NCBI GenBank assembly: GCA_030549495.1
Contig: JAUIRK010000866.1
Coordinates: forward strand, 62,001-126,000
From: Nectonema munidae
Lineage: Eukaryota; Nematomorpha; Nectonematoida; Nectonematidae
DNA length: 64,000 nt
Direction of reading: 5' to 3'
The notes under the pieces were generated by a model. It worked only from the letters and a program-made list of their open reading frames with translations. It did not search any database and was not told the origin of the DNA. The translations under genes and the position numbers were made by a program. Numbering within the stretch: the stretch's first letter is position 1; each line of letters opens with the position of its first letter. Shown here piece after piece: positions 1-10,176 of this stretch.

Positions 1-230
1 TTTAAATAGTTTTTTTATGATTTTGTGTTCTTAGACTTAAATAATTTTATGAAAAGTGGTTAAACTACCGTTTTTTGTATACTATGATTCCTTACAAAAT
101 GTAAAAAATACAAGCGTTACCAAATCACCCTATAAGGGTATTATCTTCAACGTTGGCTTTTGCTGCTTATAAAAACTTGAAAATATCAACAAAAAAAAAG
201 CCGATAAACTATCTCATTTTTAGAATCAGA
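1..230. repeat. Inverted-repeat arm A, matched at 17030-17258
   Basis: The first 200 bases or so reappear almost unchanged in reverse complement at 17065-17258. Shared blocks include ACAAAATGTAAAAAATACAA and a stretch around the phrase CAACGTTGGCTTTTGCT. Similarity fades after about base 230, shortly before the Tigger terminus at 293. The copy starts at or before base 1, so its left limit is unseen. The neighbouring piggyBac sequences are arranged in the same mirror order (arm A then piggyBac here, piggyBac then arm A' at 16-17 kb), so both may belong to one larger repeat. Confidence 0.75.
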
Positions 231-292
231 ATGTCCAAGTAAACGTATCTGAATTTATCGTTTGACTACTTTCTCTTTGTATCATTTAGCTA

Positions 293-1385
293 CAGTAGTC
301 CCCCCTTAATACACGACCATTGGGAAGATGACCAACCCCCGTAAATTATCTGATCCGTGTATTGTCACAATTAAGATATAAGTATACAAGTATCTATAAA
401 CACATTTAGCGAAGTTTAGGGGGTAATTCCATTAATAATCAGACAAATATTAGACTATTTTGATAGAGACATACTTGACTTAAGAAATCATGGTACAGTT
501 TCGAGTGTTTTTTATTTTATACTTTCTAATAATCGATAAACACAAACACATATAAAAGAAATATTTATTTATTTAACATGATAATTCAAATAATTGTTCA
601 TATACAACAAATATGACAAAAATCTAATAAAGTCATATAACATCAGTCATATGTATACGAATACAGATTGTGATCAGAAAGCGAAACACCAGTTTCTTGA
701 AGAAGTCGTCAATTGTCTTCTGCCTTGTGGCCTGATTCTCTATCTTCTTAGCATTACGAAGATTCTGCATTTGCAGGACTTCCAAAGACATGCCTTGCTG
801 CTCAAAGAGTTTCAGCAGTTGTTCTCCACCAAAGACAGCATCTTCTGCAGAGACCTTCTGAAACTGTCTGTCCATCTCGTCATCAACCTGATCAGAAGTG
901 AGTAGCTCAGCAGTCTGTTGTGATGTAGCTGCAGGTGATTCTGTATTGGCCAATGCTGACACAGCATTGCTGAGGATTTGCTGATCTGTGAGAAGCTGTG
1001 CTATTGAGATGTTGTCTTCATCCTCCTCACACGCTTTCATCCACTCAAGGAAGGTTGGCTGCTCTTGTTCTCTGAAAATGTTGACCAAGTTCTGTTTCAT
1101 GAGAACCTCCCCACCCTCCACTTCTGCCTGAGAGAATCCCCACAAGCATTCATCTCCACCATTGGGATATGGAAGACCCTTGGCCCAGCAGTTAATAATA
1201 CACTTTTATGTGATGTCACTCCATGCCCTGGCTGTAGTATAAATCGCATCCTTGATGTTAAACTTTTTCAAGAAATCTACATCAGCATTCTCATCGACGA
1301 TGGCTTGAACAATATGTTTCATGTAGTTACTCTTCACTGTGTTGCTGATTGCCTTGATCAAGTGGTTGACAGAGGGAAGTAGTAT
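293..1385 (-). mobile_element. Tigger/pogo-type DNA transposon, 3' half
   Basis: A TA dinucleotide at 291-292 is followed by CAGTAGTCCCCCCTTAATAC, a Tigger-like terminus. The phrase CGTGTATT recurs inside the end, as in Tigger subterminal sequence. The minus strand then carries the carboxy-terminal part of a pogo-type transposase. The amino-terminal half (CENP-B helix-turn-helix and most of the DDE domain) and the other terminus are missing; homology stops near 1385, just before an unrelated hAT-type end. Superfamily assignment rests on the TA site, the end sequence and the protein style. I read it as a truncated, inactive copy. Confidence 0.65.
633..1382 (-). pseudogene. Tigger/pogo transposase C-terminal fragment
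   Basis: Minus-strand reading gives a stretch around NTVKSNYMKHIVQAIVDE, then ARAWSDIT, one in-frame stop (TAA near 1208), then CIINCWAKGLPYPNGG, an acidic linker, and the ending TRQKTIDDFFKK. The phrase pattern AWxxIT...IxNCWxKx and the terminal TRQ-TIxDFF tail are characteristic of the end of Tigger (pogo) DDE transposases. The host relatives are TIGD and jerky proteins. The fragment lacks the DNA-binding domain and the catalytic aspartates and carries a stop, so it cannot make transposase. The frame is otherwise open for about 240 codons, so the copy is only moderately old. The plus-strand ORFs over this stretch are shadows. Confidence 0.6.
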
Positions 1386-1394
1386 TCTTTAGAA

Positions 1395-1465
1395 CAGCGT
1401 TTCCCAAAGTGGGCCCAGCGCCCCCAAGGGGCGCTGAAAGCTTTTAAGGGGGGGGGGCGTAAAAA
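1395..1465 (+). repeat. Isolated hAT-type terminus
   Basis: CAGCGTTTCCCAAAGTGGGC followed by a C-rich then G-rich stretch (a run of ten or more G at about 1447) is the usual left end of ZBED-type hAT elements. The related end at 62570 belongs to such an element. No matching right end was found nearby, and piggyBac sequence follows within about 200 bases, so this is a solo or truncated terminus. Confidence 0.45.
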
Positions 1466-1659
1466 AATTAGCCAATCAAATATCATCACTTATAAATTTT
1501 TAGTATCTTTTATTTTTTATGCTATATTTAAAATACTACTGTATTTTATTTTGCTTCATGAAAAATATATTACTACATTTTAAAATTCTTTGTTTTTGGA
1601 AGCTGACTGGGGCAAAATTATAGTTTGACTAGTTTGTGTTTGCTTGCACCAATTGAACT

Positions 1660-3500
1660 TTTAAACTATTTTTAGAATGATGCTGAGAAAAACGAGGTAA
1701 TGGAATCTTAATTTATTGTTTGCTTTTTGCTTGCACAATTTTAACTTTATTTTATACCTTTTTTTGAGTCTAACTAACTTATTTTTATACACTAAAAAGA
1801 ATGAAACAACTCAAATACAAAGTTTTCTAACTTTAGTTCTGTTTTACATTTTTGATAGAAATTACCTCAGAAAAGTTATGTAATTTGGATGTGTTTTATT
1901 TTATTTAGTATTCTTAATAAAACATTTTCATTTTTTAGGAACAAGAAATCAAACAACTGAAAATTAACGAATGATTTTTTTCATTAAATAAAATTTTCAA
2001 TATTTTTTAATTGATATCTTTACCCCTTTTCTACACATGATTTGGAGATGGTGAGCATCTATTTGAAGGGAGAAAGAAGAAATTGATATTATTGAAATTC
2101 CTCCCCCTGGTATGATTTAACAGATGAAGAAAGTGAAGTGAATGATGGTGATGAAGATGAACCATTTATTTCACAAGTTTTACCCAATGATATTGTTTGA
2201 TCAATTGAAGTTATAGATTTTTTTTTCTGATTTCCATAAAAGTAAAAAAAGTCACGCAATTGATTGGACTGAAAAAACATGCTTTCTGACAGTCAAAGTA
2301 GTATTGATGAACTTAAAGTATCGAATATGTCACTTATCCAAATATTTGAATTATATTTTACAGATAAGCTTTACGAAATTATAGTCCATCGATCCAAAAT
2401 TTATGCAAATCAAAAAAATCATTATAAATTTTTTCTTTCAGCCAATTGTTTGAAAATGTTTTTTGGTATTTGATCCTATCTGGATATCACAAAGTTTCTC
2501 ATGCTAAACATTTTTGGTTAAATAATTGTTTTAAAAGATTCGGTATTTTTTCAAAGCATTTGAGCACTGATGAACAAATGGTGCGCTTTTATGGAAATCA
2601 TAGTATAAAGCAATTTATTCATGGAAAATCTTTTCGTTTTGGATTCAAGCACTGGATAATGAGCTGTTAGCTTACTGGATTTTGTTTTCATATGGATTGG
2701 TATCACGGCAAAGCATCGTTTGAAGATAAAAGTTCTGGTAATTTAGGACTTGGTGCTAACGTCGTTCTTCCAATGTTCAGCAAACTTGAATATCCAGAAG
2801 AGCACAAAATTTATAGTGATAACTTTTTTTCAAACTACGATCTTTTTGCACACATGGCTAAAAAAACTTGAAAATTACAAGTACTGTAGGATGTAATAGA
2901 ACATCAATTTGTCCACTAAAGAAAAATGATGTAATGAAAAAAGAAACTCGTGGAAGCTATGATTACAAAGATGAAAAAATAAAGTAATGTTTTTAAAATG
3001 GTATGATAGTAACTTTGTTATTCTAGGAAGGAATCATCAAAGCATTGAACCTTTTGATAATGTTACACAATTTTCTTCAAAATACAAAAAGATCATGAAA
3101 GTACCAAGACCAAATATAGTTAAACAATACAACTTTTACATGGGTGGTGTCGATAAGTTTGATTGGTTAATTCAAAAGTATAGAATTAATTTCAAATCGA
3201 AAAAATGGTGCTGGAATATTTTTACCAGCTTTATAGACGACACATGCATAGTGAATGGTTGGATAAACCACAACAAATTCAAAGATGATAAACTATCTAA
3301 TTAAATTAAATAAACAGAGAAAAACATGAAAAATGTAAAAAATAATGTTTTAGAAACTTTGGTAAATAATGGGATATTAAGCTTAATAGGGCGGGAGCTA
3401 AATTTTACATTACACTTAATTGAATGAAATGGAAATTTGTCATCCTTTTTGGAAGACGCTTGAAAGGGCCCCCCCCCCCCAATAATTTCAAGGATGTGCC
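1660..3500 (+). mobile_element. Degenerate piggyBac transposon
   Basis: The body encodes a broken piggyBac transposase (2085-3304). The non-coding flanks at 1660-2075 and 3380-3500 recur, inverted, at 16080-16690 as a copy lacking about 1.3 kb of the coding middle. That pairing defines the element better than its ends do. The right flank holds a C-run followed by AATAATTTCAAGGA, also seen at 16090 and in part at 15625. I could not fix the TTAA target sites, so both limits are approximate. Confidence 0.7.
2085..3304 (+). pseudogene. piggyBac transposase (DDE_Tnp_1_7), broken
   Basis: An acidic amino-terminal stretch (about 2095-2200) is followed by piggyBac family segments in several frames: SLIQIFELYFTDKLYEIIV near 2331, then LSTDEQMVRFYGNHSIKQFI with GKSFRFGFKHW near 2560-2660 (the family LSxDExMVxxxGRHSxKQFIxGKPIRFGFKxW block), then a middle block with KLEYPEEHKIYSDNFFSNYD near 2785, and finally VKQYNFYMGGVDKFDWLIQK with IDDTCIVNGW at 3119-3280 (family YNxxMGGVDxxDqLi). 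Catalytic-region context is recognisable, but stops and at least three frame changes break it, and the cysteine-rich C-terminal finger is absent. It moves by cut-and-paste at TTAA when intact; this copy cannot. Confidence 0.75.
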
Positions 3501-3943
3501 TACTTTAAACATATCCTTCTTTATCATTTTCTTCCACTAATACCTTGAGATCATCTTAGTCTATTCATATATGTTGTAGAATAAATAGGAATATGGTTAT
3601 ATTGTTAGGTGCGTCTGTCGACAAATAGCTGTTATATATTTTATACACTTTCTAACACGGTTTCTTCACTTTATTCTCTCTGGAAGTCTGAAGAAACGTC
3701 GAGGAGGTGAATTATAAGATTTTTTTAATTCTCATCGAGAAAGTATTTCACTTCTCTACCGATTACATAATTTTCAATGAGTTACATTATTTTTATTGTA
3801 TAACAATGATGAAGTATATAACTAAGGTATTCGAGAAAATTGAAATTTTTATCAATATATTTCCCATTTAACCCATATCATTCCATCGTTAGTTTAAACG
3901 CATAGTGACAATTTCTCAATGTTCTCCTTTTATATCAAAGCAC
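3501..3943. other. Intron or intergenic sequence, nothing recognised
   Basis: AT-rich sequence left of the TTAA MITE. I searched the minus strand for the missing syntaxin SNARE exon and saw none. No repeat partner was noticed. Confidence 0.4.
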
Positions 3944-4066
3944 TTAACCCTTTGAGGACCAGTGGGTCACCCAAGAAATGAAAATCGTCTGCTTTGAATA
4001 TATTAAATTCCATTGAAAAAGAAAGCAGACAAATCCTCTTCAAAATGTTGGTCCTCAAAGGGTTAA
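3944..4066. mobile_element. piggyBac-type MITE with TTAA ends
   Basis: The element opens TTAACCCTTTGAGGACCA and closes TGGTCCTCAAAGGGTTAA: 18-base perfect inverted repeats including the TTAA target duplication, about 115 bp between TTAA sites. CCCTTTG is the canonical piggyBac-type tip. The inside carries AAATCGTCTGCTTT and AAAGCAGAC in opposite senses. It sits in the intron immediately downstream of syntaxin exon 2. A diverged relative lies at 31923-32041. Confidence 0.8.
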
Positions 4067-4159
4067 TCTCGTCTGCTTTTTCTGGGATGAAATGAGTTAA
4101 AATGATCGTTTTCAGAAAAAGTTGCAGAAAATAAATTTAAAAAAAAAGACTGGAGTAAC

Positions 4160-4405
4160 CTAAGTTCTTCAACATCAACATCCTCTTCCATTTGAATGTG
4201 ACTTCTACTTTGTGTGTGCTCGGAGTCATCGGTTAATGCCAAAAAGGATTCGTGTCCGATGCCTGAATTCGCCTTTGCCCGTGAAATACTCGCTTTTTCA
4301 CTCTTTGCTACACTGCGCTGAGCTTCTTGGAAAACATTCAGAGTAGAGGTGAGATCATCGGTCAATTTGTCTTTTTGCATTCGGAATTGCCTTCTCTCTG
4401 CATCA
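4160..4405 (-). CDS. STX7: Syntaxin-7/12-like, exon 2 (linker and start of SNARE region)
   Basis: Minus-strand reading gives SDAERRQFRMQKDKLTDDLT, continuing into a segment with NVFQEAQRSVAKSEK and ending EEDVDVEELRLL. This matches the syntaxin-7/12 third helix and linker pattern (QRKIQKDRL..F...L..FQ..QR..AE.EK...R.R..S), which in the family runs straight into the SNARE heptads. I place the acceptor at TTCATAAG|T (exon starts at 4405) and the donor at CTTAG|GTTACT (ends at 4160). The starting phase completes the AG left by exon 1 to give a serine codon, so the two exons join in frame. The SNARE core and membrane anchor exons are not in the window. The family acts as an endosomal Qa-SNARE. 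The exact donor is uncertain. Confidence 0.65.
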
Positions 4406-4499
4406 CTTATGAAAAAATGAAATTCAGTAAAAACACTTCAATTACCAACAACGAAAAAAGGTCAGCCAAAAGATAGAGTTGGCTAAACTTTTTAGAGTA

Positions 4500-4620
4500 G
4501 TGGACGAAAAATTTCAAAAATCAAGGTCCGAAGGCGGATGACAAATACCAACGCGTGAACCTATTTAAATCTTGTATATCACATCTAAAGTAAACCAATC
4601 AATAAGGTTCATTCCCGTTA
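4500..4620 (+). repeat. Dispersed repeat, related to 58790-58880
   Basis: GAAAAATTTCAAAAATCAAG, then GGTCC, then an ACAAATACCAAC phrase and an AACCT phrase, recurs in the same order at 58790-58880. No ends or coding capacity were seen; family unknown. Confidence 0.5.
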
Positions 4621-4939
4621 CAAAAATAGAAATATTTTCTTATTTGAGGCGCTATATAATCTAATCTTGTGTTTAAATAAGGTATACTTTTAGTAGTTAG
4701 ATTGGAGGACTAATTAGACAATTTGTTCTGAAAGATTTATATCAAGCAAAGGAAGTGAAGACTGGTATAATTCTAAGTTAAGTTTCACGGTATATCAGAG
4801 TGCGGGTGCTATTAAAAAATCACTTGCAATCGTAATTGGGAGCAGAAGAGCACGTTTGCCCACCCCTGCTCTATAGGAACTCACATATTCTTTTACTTTT
4901 ATTCCAGTTACTTTTCTTTAAACCCTTATGAATATGATA

Positions 4940-4965
4940 CAGTGAAGCCTCTATAGTAATTCGTG
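4940..4965 (+). repeat. Tigger/pogo-like tip
   Basis: TA then CAGTGAAGCCTCTATAGT resembles the CAGTxxAACCTCTxTA tips of pogo/Tigger elements (compare 39630). No partner end was found, so it is a solo terminus. Confidence 0.35.
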
Positions 4966-5835
4966 GAATTACGCTTGAGATCGGTTTCTACCGACGAGTC
5001 GAAAAACAATTAAAACATTACCTAACACTAGAACAACGAAAAAATATCAAAAACTGGAATAGCAGAAATTCATTAAAAATAAAAAAATGTATTAAATATT
5101 AAAAAAAAAGACAATAGAACATTATTTAAAATATAAATAAGGTAATTAGCTTCATAGTGGCTACCGACAAAACAGAGGAGTAGCCAGAAGGGAGCCCGGA
5201 GACCGCCCACTCTCTGAAACAACCATAACCCCTGCCACTAGGATTCTATTGAAATAAACTAAATTTTGTATCTTTTTGGATAATTTATAAAAAAATAACA
5301 ACAAATTATTCCATAACCACCAATTATGATTGAAAAACAACTCAAACAAAAAGTTCATAAGAATAGGGATAAATATATCATAAAAACATAACATAATATA
5401 CAAGCGTTTACACAATGATCTATTTTAAATGAATCAGAAATATAGATTAGAATCTGTCATGTGTTCAGAATGAGCTTTCCTGTCGTCAACTCTATCATTT
5501 TTTAGTAAAAAAGTATAATGGAATGAGTCAGATCAAATAAATTTAAGAGGTTCTTCATCAAATTTGGTATAGTGCGGTTAAACATTGAGTTCAACACATT
5601 TCGTAACCATAACATTTGGTACCCAAGTGATTTCATAGCCAAAAGTTTAAAACAAACTGAGTACGATACATCAAAAACTAGATACGAAATGTCTAAAGCA
5701 TGGAATGTCATGGAAAGTATACAATAGTTGTAGGTGAAAAGATAGAAATTAACATCTCTAGAAATAACTCCTGTTACATATGTGCTGTATCGCTTATACA
5801 AAATGCCCAGTGGTATCATGATCAACTTAAATCAT

Positions 5836-5930
5836 CGGTACCCAGACATTTGGCTGAACAAAAATTTTTCCAGAAGGACATTTCGCCTAATGGACATTTG
5901 GAGGACGGGTATTTCACAAAAATTTTAATA
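5836..5930 (+). repeat. Modular GGACATTTGGCC-type repeat
   Basis: The phrases AGACATTTGGCTGAA, AAGGACATTTCGCC and AATGGACATTTGGAGG follow one another. The same modules appear at 57742-57880, 58000-58040 and 58455-58490, and a related GGCCGAAA series at 54985-55080. Repeats of this style form long inverted ends of some Mutator-like elements. No transposase of that kind lies here. Confidence 0.45.
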
Positions 5931-6211
5931 AAAATTGGCATTTTTACAGACATATGCAACAAATAAAATAATAGTTATAATAATGTTAGAAGACTAAAAC
6001 TCAATAAAATACAGTAAAACTCAAGTTCATACAAACATTCATATTTCGGAGTGATTGAGACAAACTTTTCGACTAAAAAATTTAATGCAAAAAGAAAAAA
6101 AATTTATGAAACAAAGAACTTAATAAACCAAAGTACGACCTATGTTTTTAAGTATTTAAATATTGTAAGGAGATGACCATAGAAAATCTTTTTTTTAAAT
6201 TCTATGGCAAA

Positions 6212-6340
6212 TCAGTCATGTTATAGCATAACTCATAACACATTTATCATGTAACTTCTAATAGATAAAATATTCATCACATAATTTGTGTATATAAACT
6301 CATGAATAATAAAAGAAAACAAAAAATAAATTACAGATCT
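6212..6340 (+). repeat. Tandem duplication unit, left copy
   Basis: AATCAGTCATG, ATAACACATTT, TATTCATCACATAA and TTGTGTATA occur in this order and again at 8873-8990. The hAT-like element inserted at the junction of the two units. Confidence 0.6.
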
Positions 6341-6348
6341 ATAATCAG

Positions 6349-8870
6349 TAAGGTAATTCCCAAAAAAAAAATTTAATATTTAAAATGACACTTATGGGAA
6401 GTTGTGAGGAATGATGTCTAAATAATTAATATCATATTAGAATTCATCAAAGTTTAAAAAAGGTTCCGCTCCGTGTAAGGTAAAATAATCTATGTATGAA
6501 AATGCAAGATTTAAAATAAATAATAGATGGCGTTAAAATTAAAATAGTAGATAAATTTGAAGTTTGTTTATTTGGAAAATTTTGATATTTTAAAGAACTT
6601 TTTTCACTTATATTAAGCTTATTGCCATTTTTATTAAAAATTAAAAAAACTGTTATTGAAACATATGAGTATAATGGATAATAGTATATAAATTCAATTA
6701 TTAAGATTATTTTATTTATATTAAACCAAAGTTTTATTTAGAATTTTTCACAAAGATTTTTAAAATAATAATTACAACTTTGATCAAAATATGAGTTCAA
6801 AAATTCAAGTTTAAAAACTGAAAGCAAAAAATTTATATGGCAAAAGAATTTTACCTATAATTCAAAGCAAAAAAGAAAGGGAAGTATTCCCTTATTGGAG
6901 TCTATTTCAAAGCTAATCAGAATGCCAACTAATTGTCAAATTCCAAGGAACTTCAAGTTTTTATACGGTCAAATGAAGAGTAAAGAAGAGAGAATTAAGC
7001 ATATATTGGGTGAGATTCAGTATCTTTGGGATCATACATTAAATTTTCCTCTACTTTCGAAATCTCAAATCAGAAAAAAGCTCGGGAATCTCATCCAATT
7101 AGAGATAAAAAACAGAAAGAGACAATCCGAAAAATTCGTATCAGTCATTCTTCCGCAAGTATTTGATGTAACAAATGTCACAGGTTTTTGGAAGTGCAAG
7201 GAAGACAAGGTTTTTTACGAAACACAAATTCAAAGCCGAGGAAAAGTAGGATATTCTACGTTAAGAGAGGCTCCTTCAACCTCCATTCATCCAAGTAAAA
7301 AATATTCAATTCAAAACCCGATTTCCCATAATTCTTCTCAGGTTGAAGATAATTCAAGCTTTTCAAACGACGAAGTTTCACCTTTTTCACCATCATCATC
7401 ATCATCATATTCCTCTCTATGTTCTTCTTTTTCTTCCTTTTCTTCATCGTCTAAACTACAAGAGCCTAAGTTTAAAAGAGGTTCAACAAAAACAGCAAGC
7501 GTTTTATTTTATAAGAATAGTGTTTCAACAAACAAAGCGCATCAAATTCTCACAACAATTAGAAACGAAGGCTTAGATATTTCAGTTCCAACGCAATCTT
7601 CTATATGGAAAAAAGTGATCAAAGATGGAAGACAAATATGAAATCGAAGATTTTGAATTTTTTGATGAACACTAGCGATTTTTTTTGTTTACAGTTTGAC
7701 GGAAAGAAGTTAAAAGAAGTAGAACACCAAGTTGTTCTTCTAAAAAATCAGAATTACGAGATGAAACTTGGAATCTTGAAATGTGAATCTGGATCTGCTA
7801 GGGCTATTTTTAAAGAAATGGAAAAGCTGATTGATAATTACAATGTTTGGAAAAATATATCTATGATCATTTGCGATACGACAGCAACCAACACTGGTCG
7901 TCATGGTGGAGTAATAAAAATGCTGAAAGATAGAGTTTCTGAACTTGGTTATCCTGAACCACAATACATCGGCTGCCAACATCACGTATTGGATTTGATA
8001 TTAAAACACGTCCTAAATTATTATTTTCAGGATAAATCAACAAAACCACAACTAAATTATTTTTTTGTTGATGCTATTATGACTAATTATGCTAACCTGC
8101 AAAGAAACTATAATTTCTCAGCTTTAGATGAAACGCCACAATATCAAAATCCTGGTTGGCGTGATGACTTTAAATTTTTGTACGAGATGTGTATGGCTTT
8201 TAATCATTTCAAACATACATCTAAGCTGCCATGTATTAAGTGGAGAAAATTGCCAAGTCTTCATCAAGCAAGATGGAACTCTAGAGGAATTTATGCCTTG
8301 ATGGCCTTTTTTTCTTTTACCTAAATATCGTGATTTGCTTTACATACCATGTGATTTCATATCAACTTACTGGGCGCAAGCGTGGTTCCACTCTCAACAC
8401 TATGATGACGAGGTATATCAAAAACTGTTAACTGGAGTCGAAACAGTGAGGTGTAACAAAGCATTGAACTGTCTTAATACACACTGGAAGAACGAAGAAT
8501 CAAAATTAGACATTTCCAGGAGTAACCAAAACGCCGAAAGAGCGGTAAAATTAATGGAAGAGCTGTATAAAAATTCAAAAAAAATTGATTACCTGAACAT
8601 GAAGTTTATTGGAAAAAATAACTTTTAACTGTTTTCATATTTTTTAACAATAAATTTTTATTTATTCTTTCAGGGAAAATTTTTTCCTAATAATAAAAGT
8701 TTGCACTTTTTGATGATCAAATTTATAAGTACTTTTTCATACTTTCACTGACATGAGAGCGCGAGGTTTTGTTTTTATTTACAAAAAAGCTTAATAAAAT
8801 CTTTATTTATGCCTAAAAACTCATCTTTTTGGCATGGTGTCAGAAAAATTTTTTTTAAGGAATTACCCTA
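6349..8870 (+). mobile_element. hAT-like DNA transposon, BED-less lineage
   Basis: The left end reads TAAGGTAATTCCCAAAAAAA and the right end, in reverse complement, TAGGGTAATTCCTTAAAAAA. Both are flanked by the perfect 8-bp direct repeat ATAATCAG (6341-6348 and 8871-8878). Length is 2522 bp. The 8-bp target duplication and TAGGG-type tips are those of hAT elements. One transposase gene lies inside, plus strand, broken by two frame changes. Non-coding margins are about 545 bp on the left and 240 bp on the right. The intact target duplication suggests a fairly recent insertion. A related element is nested at 22969-25916. Confidence 0.8.
6895..8628 (+). pseudogene. hAT-like transposase with DTTATNTG motif, frameshifted
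   Basis: Three overlapping frames form one protein of about 570 residues. The first (6895-7641) has a charged helical amino-terminus and a serine-rich linker (about 7330-7460). The second (7605-8324) carries the catalytic-like core: FDGKK (D at 7698), MIICDTTATNTGRHGG (D at 7875), GCQHHVLDLIL (from about 7968) and HQARWNSRGIYAL. The third (8335-8628) continues with ISTYWAQAWF and NQNAERAVKLMEE. The second change lies at a T-run near 8307-8314, so a single base there would restore the frame; the first is near 7605-7641. DxxxN plus CxxH plus RW is the order in hAT RNase H-fold transposases. No BED finger was found. I assign the family by pattern only. Confidence 0.6.
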
Positions 8871-8872
8871 AT

Positions 8873-9060
8873 AATCAGTCATGTGATATCATAACACATT
8901 TGGCAAAGTAAGCTTAGAATAGATGAGTTATTCATCACATAAATTGTGTATAGAAGATAAAAATGATGAAAGAAAAGAAAAATTACGCCGAAGATTTATA
9001 TAGAACATAAGCTTGCAAACTTACTGGAAGTAAGACAACGTCTACAAAAATTCTAAAATT
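8873..9060 (+). repeat. Right copy of tandem unit plus dispersed repeat
   Basis: The first 118 bases repeat 6212-6340. The remainder (ATAAGCTTGCAAACTTACTG and ACAACGTCTACAAA) is found again at 57918-57970, so the interrupted locus is a second copy of the repeat near 57.9 kb. Confidence 0.55.
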
Positions 9061-9599
9061 GTATTTTTGGTGAAATGTTAAAATACAAGATATGCTAGAT
9101 TCCAAGTTTAATAAACAAGTTTAAAGAGTATAATAGCTTTAGGAACCTTTTAAAACTCTATTAACGCTAAAAAAATTTCATCTGTGGTTCAAAAAAACGT
9201 TCCCCTTCACTATAAAAAAGATTTAAACGTTCTTAACTTCAGGCCAACTTTAAGCTGAGTGCAGCGTATGGCGCGGTTCTCAAAAATAATGAGCTTTGTT
9301 TAAACTTTTTTAAGTTCAAGCTTTGAAAATAAATTGACCAAAAGTATTTAATTTTGATAAATTTGTTAAAAAATGTGTTTTCAAAGCTCAAAAATTGTCA
9401 ACAGCGTTGTAAATTAAATCATCATTTTTGCACCTAAGTTTTCAGCAATAAGTCTGCAAAAATTTTATTTTTCGAATAAATATAGTATTTAATTTTTTTT
9501 TAATATATAACATTTCACATGAGAATTTAACTTTACGTATATATATAATTGATAGATAAAGCTTTAAAAAATCGTAAATTCATGTGCCTCTCTGAAATT

Positions 9600-9650
9600 T
9601 TTTAGCCCCCCTCCCCCGAGTGAAATTTCTTGCTACGCCACTGCATAAGA
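9600..9650 (-). repeat. Transposon terminus (GTGGCGTAGCAAG type)
   Basis: Reverse complement reads CAGTGGCGTAGCAAGAAATT, followed by a GGGGGAGGGGGG run. This is a very common DNA-transposon tip, but no partner or coding sequence accompanies it. Confidence 0.4.
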
Positions 9651-10176
9651 GGTGGGTACAGAAAGCAACAGGGGCTCTAGCACTTCCCCTTCAACCTATT
9701 TGGAAGGTTTAGTTATATAATTTCAAGAAATTATTGCCAGTATAAAAAATATTTTAATATATAATGATAATGAAGAATTAAAATCATATGAAAAAAGATT
9801 TGTAACTTTAGATATTAATATTTTTTTTTTAATTTTACGACATAAATTTGTGGACAACAGAACAAACTGAAATAAAATAGATAAATATGATAAATTTAAG
9901 AGTTATCATACACACAAACCCTTTTGATATAATATTCTTTCTTAAGTCGCTGTAACTAAATTAGATCACCTAATTTCATAATGTATAGTGAATTAATCAT
10001 GTAGATACCGTAATCATTTTAACACTTGTAGTAATGAGCAAAGAAACAAAAAATATGAAGGCTTATTCATTTCTTCTTAAAACCTGAAAAAATAGCTTAA
10101 TTCCAAATAGCAAGGATTATCCACAAAAAAATGATACTTAACAAAAAGTAATATATTAAAAATAAAATAAAGAAAC

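Larger units (their letters stand above)
4406..10176 (-). other. Syntaxin intron, carrying repeats and a 2.5 kb transposon
   Basis: The span between the two syntaxin exons contains a dispersed repeat (4500-4620), a Tigger-like tip (4940), a modular TIR-like repeat (5836-5930), a tandem duplication (6212-6340 and 8873-8995) and the hAT-like element 6349-8870. The stretches 4990-5830, 6400-6890 (element interior) and 9060-9590 show nothing further that I can recognise. The nearly 5.8 kb intron is thus mostly repeat-derived. Confidence 0.55.

Noticed and set aside
594-1382. Plus-strand ORFs over the Tigger transposase
   Set aside because: They are antisense shadows of the minus-strand frame, which carries the recognisable motifs.
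7256-7447. Minus-strand ORF with methionine and lysine runs
   Set aside because: Complement of the TCATCA serine-coding repeat in the hAT-like transposase linker.
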